A stretch of 64,000 nucleotides of DNA. It comes from Pedobacter sp. ISL-64. Its GTDB lineage: Bacteria > Bacteroidota > Bacteroidia > Sphingobacteriales > Sphingobacteriaceae. The position numbers and the translations under genes are program-made. Below the pieces are notes generated by a model. That model made no database searches and was not told the DNA's origin. It saw nothing but the letters and a program-made list of their open reading frames with translations. Shown here piece after piece: positions 9,253-17,127 of this stretch. Position 1 is the stretch's first letter, and each line of letters opens with the position of its first letter. The DNA is taken from positions 30,701 to 94,700 of the forward strand of contig NZ_JAGGPU010000015.1 of the NCBI RefSeq assembly GCF_018613605.1, written 5' to 3'.

Positions 9253-10551
9253 CTATTCAATAACTGGAATGTTTTCTGCGTTTCCGTTTAATTCTAGTAC
9301 AACAATATAATCTGATTGGTTGGCCTGGTTGCTGGGAAGTTGTAAAGAAATGCCATCTTTTTGCTCCATATTAATGGTTTGGTTATTTAACAGATATGCT
9401 TTTCTAACTTTTAAACCTGGGATAGCCTTTAAACTCAACTTGGCCAGATTGGTGTTTAATACATGCACGTAAATTTTATTCCCTTTTCTGGTCGTTGCGT
9501 AATCATTGTTCGGTTGGTATGGGCCACCTTTTGTGCTATAAATGGCTTCGCCATTGGTTTTTAACCAATCGCCGATTTCTTTTAAGCGTTCTATTTGGCG
9601 GGCTTCGATTCTACCATCTGGCATAGGGCCTACATTTAATAAAAGATTGCCATTACCACCTGCTGTTTTCGAAATAATTTCGAGGCATTGTTTTAGCGGT
9701 TTCATTTTATCGTTTGGTTTCCAGGCCCATTGGTTACAGATAGTAAAACAGCTTTCCCAGGGCGTAAACATATTTAATTTGCCTACTACCTGTTCCGGCG
9801 TGTCGTAATCGCCTATCATTTTAGAAGCATCAATGTTTTTGTTTTCCATTGCTGCAAATTCTTTTCCCAAGCGGTTATTGATAATTATATCTGATTTTAA
9901 CTGTTTTAGATATGCATATAAATCTTTACCCATTTCGTCTGTCCAGGGTTTTTCCCATTGTCCATCAAACCAGAGCATATAAGGATCATATTTGGTAATG
10001 AGTTCCTTTAACTGGTTTTTCATATAAAGTACATATTGGCTCATGTCTGATTTTGAATCGATCGTTTGGTTTTTTGGAGAGTGGATCGGGTAATCTGGAT
10101 GATGCCAGTCTAATACCGAGTAATAAATACAGAATTTAATCCCCTGTTTTTTACAGGCTTCGTTTAATGCGCCAACAATATCTTTTTTATAAGGTGTATT
10201 GGTAATATTGAAATCAGTAAATGTAGTTGGCCATAAGCAGAAACCATCATGATGACGTGCTGTAATGGTCAGATATTTCATTCCGGCATCTTTTGCGGTT
10301 TTTACAATGGCGTCGGCATCAAATAGAACAGGGTTGAATTCTTTATAGAGATTGTCGTAATCTTCCGTTGGAACCTGATCGCCACGGCTCCAGCCAATCT
10401 CGGTGCCGCGTAAACTCACTGGTCCCCAATGAATAAACATACCAAACCGTTTATCCATAAAATCGTTCATTACTGAAGCATTTGTTTTGGTTTGCGCATT
10501 AACACTGAAAAAGGTAATTAGTGCAACGAAGAACAAGAGAAATCTTTTCAT
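9253..10551 (-). CDS. alpha-L-fucosidase, GH29
   Basis: 432-residue secreted glycoside hydrolase that removes terminal alpha-L-fucose. The start is MKRFLLFF (10551), since a signal peptide ending VNAQ follows directly and the longer frame would overlap the upstream gene. GH29 marks: KRFGMFIHWG, TARHHDGF, YYSVLDWH, and the nucleophile region LWFDGQW (Asp196), then NGNLLLNVGPMPDG. The C-terminal 80 residues look like a beta-sandwich domain. The general acid/base cannot be assigned without an alignment. It lies 13 bases behind the symporter gene and is probably co-transcribed. Expected location is periplasmic. Confidence 0.93.
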   Translation of the reverse strand: MKRFLLFFVALITFFSVNAQTKTNASVMNDFMDKRFGMFIHWGPVSLRGTEIGWSRGDQVPTEDYDNLYKEFNPVLFDADAIVKTAKDAGMKYLTITARHHDGFCLWPTTFTDFNITNTPYKKDIVGALNEACKKQGIKFCIYYSVLDWHHPDYPIHSPKNQTIDSKSDMSQYVLYMKNQLKELITKYDPYMLWFDGQWEKPWTDEMGKDLYAYLKQLKSDIIINNRLGKEFAAMENKNIDASKMIGDYDTPEQVVGKLNMFTPWESCFTICNQWAWKPNDKMKPLKQCLEIISKTAGGNGNLLLNVGPMPDGRIEARQIERLKEIGDWLKTNGEAIYSTKGGPYQPNNDYATTRKGNKIYVHVLNTNLAKLSLKAIPGLKVRKAYLLNNQTINMEQKDGISLQLPSNQANQSDYIVVLELNGNAENIPVIE

Positions 10552-10564
10552 ATTTATATCAATT

Positions 10565-12217
10565 TTATTTAAAGTAGACGTATAAAACACCCATTATCAC
10601 CAATAAAAGCACCGACAGAAATTTGTAGTTGCCTATCCCGCTCCAGCCTTTGCTTTTAAGGGGTTCCCAAATAGAATTCCAGTACAGGGCTTCGCTTTGG
10701 GCGGTGTGTTTTACAGGATAGATGTAAGAAAATGTAACCTGTATAAATACACAGATGCAGAACAGGTAAAATGCCATCATCATGAAGGGGATTTTGCCGA
10801 TTATAGCTTCTGTTCCATATAATTTGTTTACCACAAAAACACTCGTCCCAATAATAGAACCGAGCAGCAAAGTATATTGCGCCCCTTTAGCTGATGCTTT
10901 TTTCCAAAATACCCCTAATAAGAACACACAGGTAATAGGAGGGGCAATATGTGCGATTACATCATTTATGCCTTCGAAAAGGCTTTGATAGCTATTTAAT
11001 AATGGCAAGAGGCTTATTGAAACGGCTAATGCAATGCCTGCCGACCAGCGACCTACACTAACTAATTTTTTATCGCTGGTTTCGGGCTTAAATCTTTTGT
11101 ATAAATCATAACTGCTTAAGGTAGCGATAGAATTTAATGCACCCGCAATTTGACTCATTAAACCAGATAATAATGCCGCTACCAAAATTCCCACCAATCC
11201 TTTTGGCAAAAGCTGGGTAATCATTAAAGTATAAATGCCTTTTGTGTTTAATATCTTTTCGCCATTGGCGCCAACAGTTTGCAAAGTTGATAAATCCATA
11301 GTTCCCGATTTATACAAGATATATGCAAACAAACCAGGCAGCACGAAAATAAACACGGGTAAAATTTTGATGAAACCGCAAAACAAGGAACCTACGCGGG
11401 CATGGTTTTCATCTTTTGCGCCTAAAACACGCTGTACTATGGTTTGATCGGCACACCAGTACCAAATACCCAAAACCGGATACCCTAAAAATACGGCTAT
11501 CCAGCTCATTCCACTCTTATCGCCAATCGGGCGTATCATACTGAGCTTATCCATGGCATTTTCTTTTTGCAGTATAGCCGTCATATGATCCCAGCCACCA
11601 ACTTTATTCCACGCAAAAACTGTAATGATAATGGCGCCGGTAATCAACACCAAACTCTGTATGGTTTCGGTAACTACCACGGCCTTTAAGCCACCAATAA
11701 TGGTGTATAGTCCGGTTAGCGAGGCAATTACCACTATACTTACATACATATCTATGCCGAATAGGGTTTCGAGTACAATACCTCCCGCTAAAAAAGAAAA
11801 GGCAATGTGGATAATGATGGCTGATAGGATAGAAATGAATGCCAACCAGTCTCTGCAGGCCCGGTTATACCTTCGCTCTAAAAAATCGGGTAAAGTAGAA
11901 ATGCCCGAACGGATATAGAAAGGAATAAATAACAAGGCCAAAAGAATAAGGGTAAATGCCGCCATCCATTCAAAATTGCCATTTAAAAGACCGCTGTCAA
12001 ATCCGCTCTGTGCCAAACTTACCAAATGGAGACACGAAATGTTTGTTGCAAACAGCGCCAGGCCAATCATAGGCCATTTAAGCGATTTGCCTGCCAAAAA
12101 GTATTCTCCGCTGGTGGTTTCTACGTTTTTCTTTTTTCTCGTTCCCGTCCATAAACCTATGGTTACAATAAATAGTATATAAGCAATGGTAATTACGATA
12201 TCGGTTGTACTGATCAT
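10565..12217 (-). CDS. sodium/solute symporter, SSS family (probable fucose uptake)
   Basis: 550-residue inner-membrane protein with about 14 hydrophobic helices and SSS marks: FLAGKSLKWPMIGLALFATN near the N-terminus, GGLKAVVVTETIQ, and LMSQIAGALNSIATLSSYDLY around residues 350-375, the region holding the sodium site. The SglT-like type common in Bacteroidota sugar islands. Gene order (fucosidase 13 bases downstream, fuconate dehydratase 18 bases upstream) points to uptake of L-fucose; this is inferred from context. Confidence 0.88.
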   Translation of the reverse strand: MISTTDIVITIAYILFIVTIGLWTGTRKKKNVETTSGEYFLAGKSLKWPMIGLALFATNISCLHLVSLAQSGFDSGLLNGNFEWMAAFTLILLALLFIPFYIRSGISTLPDFLERRYNRACRDWLAFISILSAIIIHIAFSFLAGGIVLETLFGIDMYVSIVVIASLTGLYTIIGGLKAVVVTETIQSLVLITGAIIITVFAWNKVGGWDHMTAILQKENAMDKLSMIRPIGDKSGMSWIAVFLGYPVLGIWYWCADQTIVQRVLGAKDENHARVGSLFCGFIKILPVFIFVLPGLFAYILYKSGTMDLSTLQTVGANGEKILNTKGIYTLMITQLLPKGLVGILVAALLSGLMSQIAGALNSIATLSSYDLYKRFKPETSDKKLVSVGRWSAGIALAVSISLLPLLNSYQSLFEGINDVIAHIAPPITCVFLLGVFWKKASAKGAQYTLLLGSIIGTSVFVVNKLYGTEAIIGKIPFMMMAFYLFCICVFIQVTFSYIYPVKHTAQSEALYWNSIWEPLKSKGWSGIGNYKFLSVLLLVIMGVLYVYFK

Positions 12218-12235
12218 ATTTGGTTAGATTTTGGG

Positions 12236-13456
12236 TTATTTTAAATCACAGCTGCTTCCCGCTTCTTGCGGAGTGATGTACACTCCGTTTTTAATTTTAA
12301 TCGGATTTTTAAAGTGTTGTTTTAAATGGGGAATATGTTCCAGAAATAAAGCTTCGTGGCCAATGGCAATATGATTAAACAGTACCAGGTGCTGATGTAA
12401 CTGCCCCATGTCTCCAACATGTGGTACAACCGGCACGCCAAATTTTTTGCATAATAAACTAATCGTGATGAATTCGCTAACACCGCCTACACGTACTGCA
12501 TCTACCTGTGCAAAACCTGTACAGCCAGTTTGTAGGTAGTTTTTAAAGATAATGCGGTTGGGTACATGTTCTCCCAAGGCCAGTTTAACAGGAGCAATTT
12601 CTTTAGCCAATGTCTGGTGTGCCAACACATCATCCGGGTGGGTAGGTTCTTCCACCCAAAAAGGATTCATATTTTTAAGCTCATTACATATTGAAATGGC
12701 TTGTGGCAATGTCCACTGCTGGTTGGCATCTAGCATTACTTTTGAGGTTTCGCCAGCAACGTCACGTACAATGTTTGCCCTTCTGATATCACGCTTAGGA
12801 TCGGCAGATCCTACTTTAAGTTTCATTGCGGTAAAACCATTGGCAATAGCCTTTTTACAGTTTTCGCGCACCTTTTCATCGTCGTAATTAAACCAGCCTA
12901 CAGAAGTATCGTATCCTGGATAACCGATATCGAGAATAGCTTCCCTCGATTTTTTGAAATCGGTTTGGCTTTGCAGCATGGCAATTGCCTCTTCTTTGGT
13001 GAGTACATCTTCCAGGTAGGAGAGATCGAGCGTATTCACAATTTCTTCGGGGCTCAAACCGATCAGTAGTTTCCAAAGCGGTACGCCACGTTTTTTTGCC
13101 CATAAATCGTAACAGGCATTGGTTACAGAAGCTAATCCTAAATGTACAACACCTTTATGTGGCCCTAACCACCTAAATTGCTGTTCGTTTGACAACGTGC
13201 GAAAAGTCTGTCCGAAATTGCTCATCAGTTCTTCAATATCTTTTCCCTTTAAGGTATTAGCATAAAATTGAGCGGCATTGCAGACCAAATCGTTACCAGC
13301 GCCTAGGGTAAAGGCTAAGCCTGTTCCTGTTATGCCGTTTTCGTTGGTTAAGTTGGTAACTGCATAAGAGTATTGAGGATCTTTGTGTATAGCATCGCTG
13401 CCTGCACCCGTTGATAGTTCAAATCGTTTGTCGCTAATTTCTATTTTGTTTATCAT
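12236..13456 (-). CDS. L-fuconate dehydratase, enolase superfamily
   Basis: 406-residue mandelate-racemase-type enolase-superfamily enzyme, predicted to dehydrate L-fuconate to 2-keto-3-deoxy-L-fuconate. The start MINKIEISDKRF (13456) is preferred; the longer frame would run into the upstream gene. Family marks: GSDAIHKDPQYSYAV near the start, FRWLGPHKG, the Lys pair in AMKLKVGS, metal ligands in MLDANQQW, WVEEPT and LGEHVPNR, and the catalytic His in VPHVGDMGQLHQH. It is the strongest evidence that the island handles L-fucose by the oxidative, non-phosphorylating route. Confidence 0.9.
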   Translation of the reverse strand: MINKIEISDKRFELSTGAGSDAIHKDPQYSYAVTNLTNENGITGTGLAFTLGAGNDLVCNAAQFYANTLKGKDIEELMSNFGQTFRTLSNEQQFRWLGPHKGVVHLGLASVTNACYDLWAKKRGVPLWKLLIGLSPEEIVNTLDLSYLEDVLTKEEAIAMLQSQTDFKKSREAILDIGYPGYDTSVGWFNYDDEKVRENCKKAIANGFTAMKLKVGSADPKRDIRRANIVRDVAGETSKVMLDANQQWTLPQAISICNELKNMNPFWVEEPTHPDDVLAHQTLAKEIAPVKLALGEHVPNRIIFKNYLQTGCTGFAQVDAVRVGGVSEFITISLLCKKFGVPVVPHVGDMGQLHQHLVLFNHIAIGHEALFLEHIPHLKQHFKNPIKIKNGVYITPQEAGSSCDLK

Positions 13457-13470
13457 GTTAATAATCTGGA

Positions 13471-14235
13471 TTATATGATGGTTCTGTATCCTAGTTCGGC
13501 TCCACCGCTTACCGGTAAAATAGTTCCTGTTATAAATCTGGCAGCATCGCTGAGTAAGAATAAGCAAGCATCTGCAATTACATCACCAGATGGCATGCTA
13601 CCCAATGGTTGAAGTTTAGCTAAGTAATGTTGTATTTCTTCTTTGTTGGGCTGTTCTTTGCTCCATGATTGCAGGGTTGGGGTATTAATCGCTGCGGGCG
13701 AAACCGCATTAACGCGTATTTTGTATGGCGCATAATCTAAAGCCATGGCTTTCGTTAATGCATTAATTGCACCCTTTGTGGCTACATAGGCGGCATGATT
13801 ATCTTGCCCTATTGTGCCTACCATCGAGCTGGTATTTAAAATACAACCCTTTGTTTTTTTAAGATGCTTGATGCCATGGCGGGTGGTATATAAAATGCTT
13901 TTTAGGTTAACATCCATCAACAAATCCCACTCAGCATCTGTAGTCTGATCGAGCGTTTTTGAGGGATGCGCAATCCCTGCATTGTTATGTATAGCATCTA
14001 TAACACCAAACTTTTCGATGATCGTTTTAAAAGCATATTTTACATCATTTTCGTTAACTAGATTGCAGGTTATAGCTATTTTTTGCGCGTTTTTGAGTTC
14101 ATTGAGCTTGTTTTCGGCTATTGGGTTTTTATCAAGAATGCAAACAGTAGCACCAGCTTTTGAATAAGCCTTTGCACATTCCCAGCCAATACCATCGGCA
14201 CCTCCTGTTAGTACAATAATTTTATGATGAAGCAT
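13471..14235 (-). CDS. SDR-family dehydrogenase of the fucose island
   Basis: 254-residue short-chain dehydrogenase: cofactor motif TGGADGIG with Asp at the end of beta-2 (ILDKN), suggesting NAD preference, NNAG, the Ser-Tyr-Lys set (NTSS, YVATK) and SPAAINTP after it. First gene of the minus-strand unit, 14 bases from the fuconate dehydratase. In the oxidative fucose pathway SDRs act at two steps: L-fucose dehydrogenase and 2-keto-3-deoxy-L-fuconate 4-dehydrogenase. Which one this is cannot be decided from sequence. Confidence 0.88.
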   Translation of the reverse strand: MLHHKIIVLTGGADGIGWECAKAYSKAGATVCILDKNPIAENKLNELKNAQKIAITCNLVNENDVKYAFKTIIEKFGVIDAIHNNAGIAHPSKTLDQTTDAEWDLLMDVNLKSILYTTRHGIKHLKKTKGCILNTSSMVGTIGQDNHAAYVATKGAINALTKAMALDYAPYKIRVNAVSPAAINTPTLQSWSKEQPNKEEIQHYLAKLQPLGSMPSGDVIADACLFLLSDAARFITGTILPVSGGAELGYRTII

Positions 14236-14306
14236 GTTAGTTATTTGGTTAGCATTTGTAATAGCTAATTTATTAAGGAAAAAAGAGATTAACTGAGGTA
14301 TAATTC

Positions 14307-14329
14307 GCTAATAATGATGTTATATTAGC
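14307..14329. promoter_or_regulatory. palindrome in divergent fucose promoter region
   Basis: GCTAATA (14307-14313) and TATTAGC (14323-14329) form a perfect 7-bp inverted repeat with a 9-base spacer, midway between the SDR gene and the divergent AraC-type gene. Position fits an operator. AraC proteins usually bind direct repeats, so the binding protein is uncertain. Confidence 0.4.
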
Positions 14330-14404
14330 TGTTTTATTGAAATTGTTTATATTAATTGGTAATTTAAGATGTAAATGATAAATTAGTTTTTCATAACCAA
14401 ATAG

Positions 14405-14420
14405 CCATCATCACTGATGG
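14405..14420 (+). promoter_or_regulatory. short hairpin before araC-type gene
   Basis: CCATCA (14405-14410) and TGATGG (14415-14420) form a 6-bp stem with a 4-base loop, 22 bases before the start codon of the regulator. It could be an operator half or a leader hairpin. Confidence 0.3.
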
Positions 14421-14442
14421 TAAAGAAAATTGTCTGTATCAA

Positions 14443-15321
14443 ATGAAACCGATTTTTGCCAAAATACTTGACGGAAAAGTAAATGATGTTTACGGCATAA
14501 AGATTGTAAACGCGCCTTACTTTTCTACCGAATTCCATTTTCACGAAGAATGCCAGCTCACCTATAATGTTGAGAGTGAAGGGCGTCGCATGATCGGTGA
14601 TAGTATTGAAGATTTTAATAACGAAGACATGATTTTTGTAGGCGCTAATTTGCCTCATGTATGGCACAATAGCCAGCAATATTTTAGCGGTTCGACACCA
14701 AATATTCATGCACATTCGATTTCGCTTTTTCTCCATCCCGAAAAAATACTGGATATTTTTCATGAGCCAGAAAATATCCAGAAGCTTAAAAATTTTTTCC
14801 AACTGGCTAAACGTGGAATGAAATTCAACTTTTCGGCCAGAAAGGAAATAAAACCTTTGTTGTTAAAAATTGCTCAGGCAACAGAAGAAATAACGCGTTT
14901 AATAGGGGTGCTCGAAATTTTAAACCTGCTTTGTCAAAATAAAGATTATGTGTTACTGGCGAGCCCGGGTTATACCAATAACTATCAGTTAAAAGATAAT
15001 GATAGGATGGACAAAATTTTGAAATATGTTTTTGATAATTTTAATAAAGAGATATTGTTGGTAGATGCTGCCGAGATGACCAATATGAACAAACAGGCTT
15101 TTTGCAGATATTTTAAGAACCGTACACAGAAAACTTTTGTCACTTTTGTTAATGAAGTAAGAATTGGGCATGCCTGTAAATTAATTGCCGAAAGTGATCA
15201 CCAGATAAGTGAAATGGCTTATATATGTGGTTTTAACAGTCTTTCTAACTTTAACAAATTTTTTAAGCTCGCAAAAGGCGTTACTCCAAAAGAATATAAA
15301 AAAATATTGTTTGCAGATTGA
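14443..15321 (+). CDS. AraC-family transcriptional regulator
   Basis: 292 residues. The N-terminal cupin-like sensor domain shows FHFHEECQLTYN and LPHVWHN; the C-terminal double helix-turn-helix spans about 190-290, with VDAAEMTNMNKQAFCRYFKN and the end motif ISEMAYICGFNSLSNFNKFF. Divergent from the fucose unit across a 207-base region, hence the likely local activator responding to fucose or an intermediate. Ligand and target are inferred from position only. Confidence 0.88.
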   Translation: MKPIFAKILDGKVNDVYGIKIVNAPYFSTEFHFHEECQLTYNVESEGRRMIGDSIEDFNNEDMIFVGANLPHVWHNSQQYFSGSTPNIHAHSISLFLHPEKILDIFHEPENIQKLKNFFQLAKRGMKFNFSARKEIKPLLLKIAQATEEITRLIGVLEILNLLCQNKDYVLLASPGYTNNYQLKDNDRMDKILKYVFDNFNKEILLVDAAEMTNMNKQAFCRYFKNRTQKTFVTFVNEVRIGHACKLIAESDHQISEMAYICGFNSLSNFNKFFKLAKGVTPKEYKKILFAD

Positions 15322-15396
15322 TGAGGTAAAAAATTACTGAATGAAGAATGTTCTTTTAAAAGACTTCCTTTAAACAGACTAATCTTTACTAAATCC

Positions 15397-15404
15397 TATA
15401 TTTG
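15397..15404 (+). promoter_or_regulatory. -7 promoter element, TATATTTG
   Basis: Exact match to the Bacteroidota -7 consensus TAnnTTTG, ending 5 bases before the ATG of the next gene. Transcription from it would start at or next to the start codon, giving a leaderless or nearly leaderless mRNA. No convincing -33 TTTG at the usual distance. Confidence 0.5.
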
Positions 15405-15408
15405 CAAC

Positions 15409-16212
15409 ATGCAAAAGTCCTTTATCGATCAAATGGGCCGGGAAATTTTCATCAATTTTCCACCTAAACGGATTATTTCTGTCGTGCCCTCACAAACAGA
15501 ATTGTTATTTGATTTGGGATTGGATAAGGAAATTATCGGATTGACCAAATTTTGTATCCATCCGATAGAAAAATTTGCAGAAAGAACCAAGGTTGGTGGA
15601 ACAAAAAAGCTTAACATCGATTTAATCAAAGATTTAAAACCCGATTTGATTATTGGCAACAAAGAAGAGAATACGCAAAGTGATATAGAGGAGCTCGCAG
15701 CAGATTTTCCGGTTTGGATGAGCGATATTTTTACTTTGGATGATGCGATGAAAACCATTGGGCAGATAGGGGAGCTTGTGGATCGTGAGCCAGAAGCTAG
15801 TTACCTTAACCATTTAATTTCTGCTGGATTTAATGATCTGAAAACACTTGCACTTCAACAGCATATTAATAAAAAGATTGCCTATCTCATTTGGCGCAAG
15901 CCCTACATGGCTGCTGGGAAAAATACATTTATTGATGATATTCTGCTGATTAATGGCATGATGAATGTGATTACGCAAGAACGTTATCCATCGGTTACAC
16001 TAGAGGAATTGAAAACTTTAAATTGCGAACTGATCCTACTGTCGTCCGAGCCCTATCCTTTTGGAGAAAAACACATTGAAGAAATACAAGCGGCCATTCC
16101 TGAAGCAAAAATTATACTGGTAGACGGAGAAATGTTTAGCTGGTATGGAAGCAGATTGGTTAAAGCCGTGCAATACTTTTTTGAGTTTCAGAAGCAAATT
16201 ATTAGCTTTTAA
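15409..16212 (+). CDS. helical-backbone metal receptor (BtuF/FepB-like), no signal peptide
   Basis: 267 residues of the class III periplasmic binding-protein fold used for cobalamin and ferric siderophores: RIISVVPSQTELLFDLGL near the start, KPDLIIGNKEEN, a long bridging helix about 120-150, and a second lobe with IAYLIWRKPYMAAG. The frame begins MQKSFIDQMG without a hydrophobic leader, so the protein looks cytoplasmic, unlike BtuF. No ABC permease or ATPase for such substrates lies nearby. Its ligand is unknown. Confidence 0.75.
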   Translation: MQKSFIDQMGREIFINFPPKRIISVVPSQTELLFDLGLDKEIIGLTKFCIHPIEKFAERTKVGGTKKLNIDLIKDLKPDLIIGNKEENTQSDIEELAADFPVWMSDIFTLDDAMKTIGQIGELVDREPEASYLNHLISAGFNDLKTLALQQHINKKIAYLIWRKPYMAAGKNTFIDDILLINGMMNVITQERYPSVTLEELKTLNCELILLSSEPYPFGEKHIEEIQAAIPEAKIILVDGEMFSWYGSRLVKAVQYFFEFQKQIISF

Positions 16213-16289
16213 AGGCAAATTTTCATAATTTGTAGCATACCGTTAAGTTATCCCGTTATCATACCATTACAATAAAAAATCATAATTCG

Positions 16290-16592
16290 ATGAAAAAAGT
16301 ATTAATACTATCCCTGTTCGTGGCTGTAATTTCCAGTTGCAGTTCAATGAAAAACGGAGGAAACTCAACTACAGTTACTGCAAGTGGAACAATTGAAAAA
16401 TTAGGCATGACTACGTTTCAGTACGGTACACATTTATTAAAAGCCGACAATAAAACTTATGCCTTAAAAAGTGCAAGTATAAATCTAGATACCTATTTAG
16501 ATAAGAAGGTTACTATAAAAGGGAAAAAGGTTTCTGGCTATCCATTAGAAGGCGGACCTGAATTTATCGATGTAACGCTAGTGAAGTTTTAG
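16290..16592 (+). CDS. small lipoprotein, unknown function
   Basis: 100 residues with a lipoprotein signal (MKKVLILSLFVAVISSC, cleavage before Cys). The mature part, about 65 residues, alternates short beta-like stretches (TASGTIEKL, YALKSASI, KKVTIKGKKVSG) and may form a small beta-barrel. Not recognised further. Flanked by a 77-base gap and by a repeat, so probably monocistronic. Confidence 0.7.
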   Translation: MKKVLILSLFVAVISSCSSMKNGGNSTTVTASGTIEKLGMTTFQYGTHLLKADNKTYALKSASINLDTYLDKKVTIKGKKVSGYPLEGGPEFIDVTLVKF

Positions 16593-16621
16593 TAGCTAAG
16601 ATCCTAATTATTCTCTTCACA

Positions 16622-16705
16622 GATGCGTCCTGCTGAACTTGTTTCAGCATCTATCTATGTTAATCATTTTTAATAAGATCCAGAAACAAGTTCAGGATGT
16701 CGACC
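16622..16705. repeat. REP-like inverted repeat (GAACTTGTTTCAG type)
   Basis: The left arm contains CTGAACTTGTTTCAGCATCT and the right arm AGAAACAAGTTCAGGATG, separated by an AT-rich loop. The same arm occurs at 21927-22005, 22023-22109 and, as a half unit, at 38131-38158. Together with the tRNA unit it fills the 535-base gap between genes. Confidence 0.65.
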
Positions 16706-16827
16706 CTTTTAAGTAATATATCAAAATGGAGGGTAATAATTCTAAATATTTTATTGAATTTTTCTCGTTCAGCCTTAATGACTTAGCTTTTCTGATTAAA
16801 AATATTTAACAATTTCGTGCATATATT

Positions 16828-16857
16828 TTTGATTATTCAATCTAGTTCCTATCTTTG
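16828..16857 (+). promoter_or_regulatory. promoter of tRNA-Leu(UAG)
   Basis: -33 element TTTG (16828-16831), 18-base spacer, -7 element TATCTTTG (16850-16857), followed 22 bases later by the tRNA. Close to the Bacteroidota consensus TTTG-N19-TAnnTTTG. Confidence 0.65.
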
Positions 16858-16879
16858 CAATCCAAAATAAATCCTAATT

Positions 16880-16961
16880 GCGGATGTGGCGTAATTGGTA
16901 GCCGCACCAGACTTAGGATCTGGCGCTTCACGGCGTGGGGGTTCGAGTCCCTTCATCCGCA
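16880..16961 (+). tRNA. tRNA-Leu (anticodon UAG)
   Basis: 82 bases, no encoded CCA. Acceptor GCGGATG pairs with CATCCGC; anticodon stem CCAGA/TCTGG encloses loop CTTAGGA, anticodon TAG; T-loop TTCGAGT. The long variable arm (CGCTTCACGGCGT) is typical of class II leucine tRNAs. Confidence 0.96.
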
Positions 16962-16973
16962 CTACAAATGAAG

Positions 16974-17008
16974 CCGTTCCGATATTAATCGGAACGGTTT
17001 TGTTTTTT
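16974..17008 (+). terminator. intrinsic terminator after tRNA-Leu(UAG)
   Basis: Stem CCGTTCCGAT/ATCGGAACGG (16974-16983, 16988-16997) followed by TTTTGTTTTTT, starting 12 bases after the tRNA. Confidence 0.85.
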
Positions 17009-17127
17009 AAAACATTGATTAAATAAAAATTGATGTGCTGTGCCGGTTGTGGCGATATATGGTTTCTTCCCAAATCTCATATCTCATATCTCCCGTCTAA
17101 AGCACATCTTACTATATCTCAGAAAAA

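Noticed and set aside
12552..12887. 111-codon plus-strand frame inside fuconate dehydratase
   Set aside because: Shadow of a clear enzyme gene; no motif or start context.
16849..17073. Open frame opposite tRNA-Leu(UAG)
   Set aside because: It overlaps the tRNA and its terminator; chance frame.
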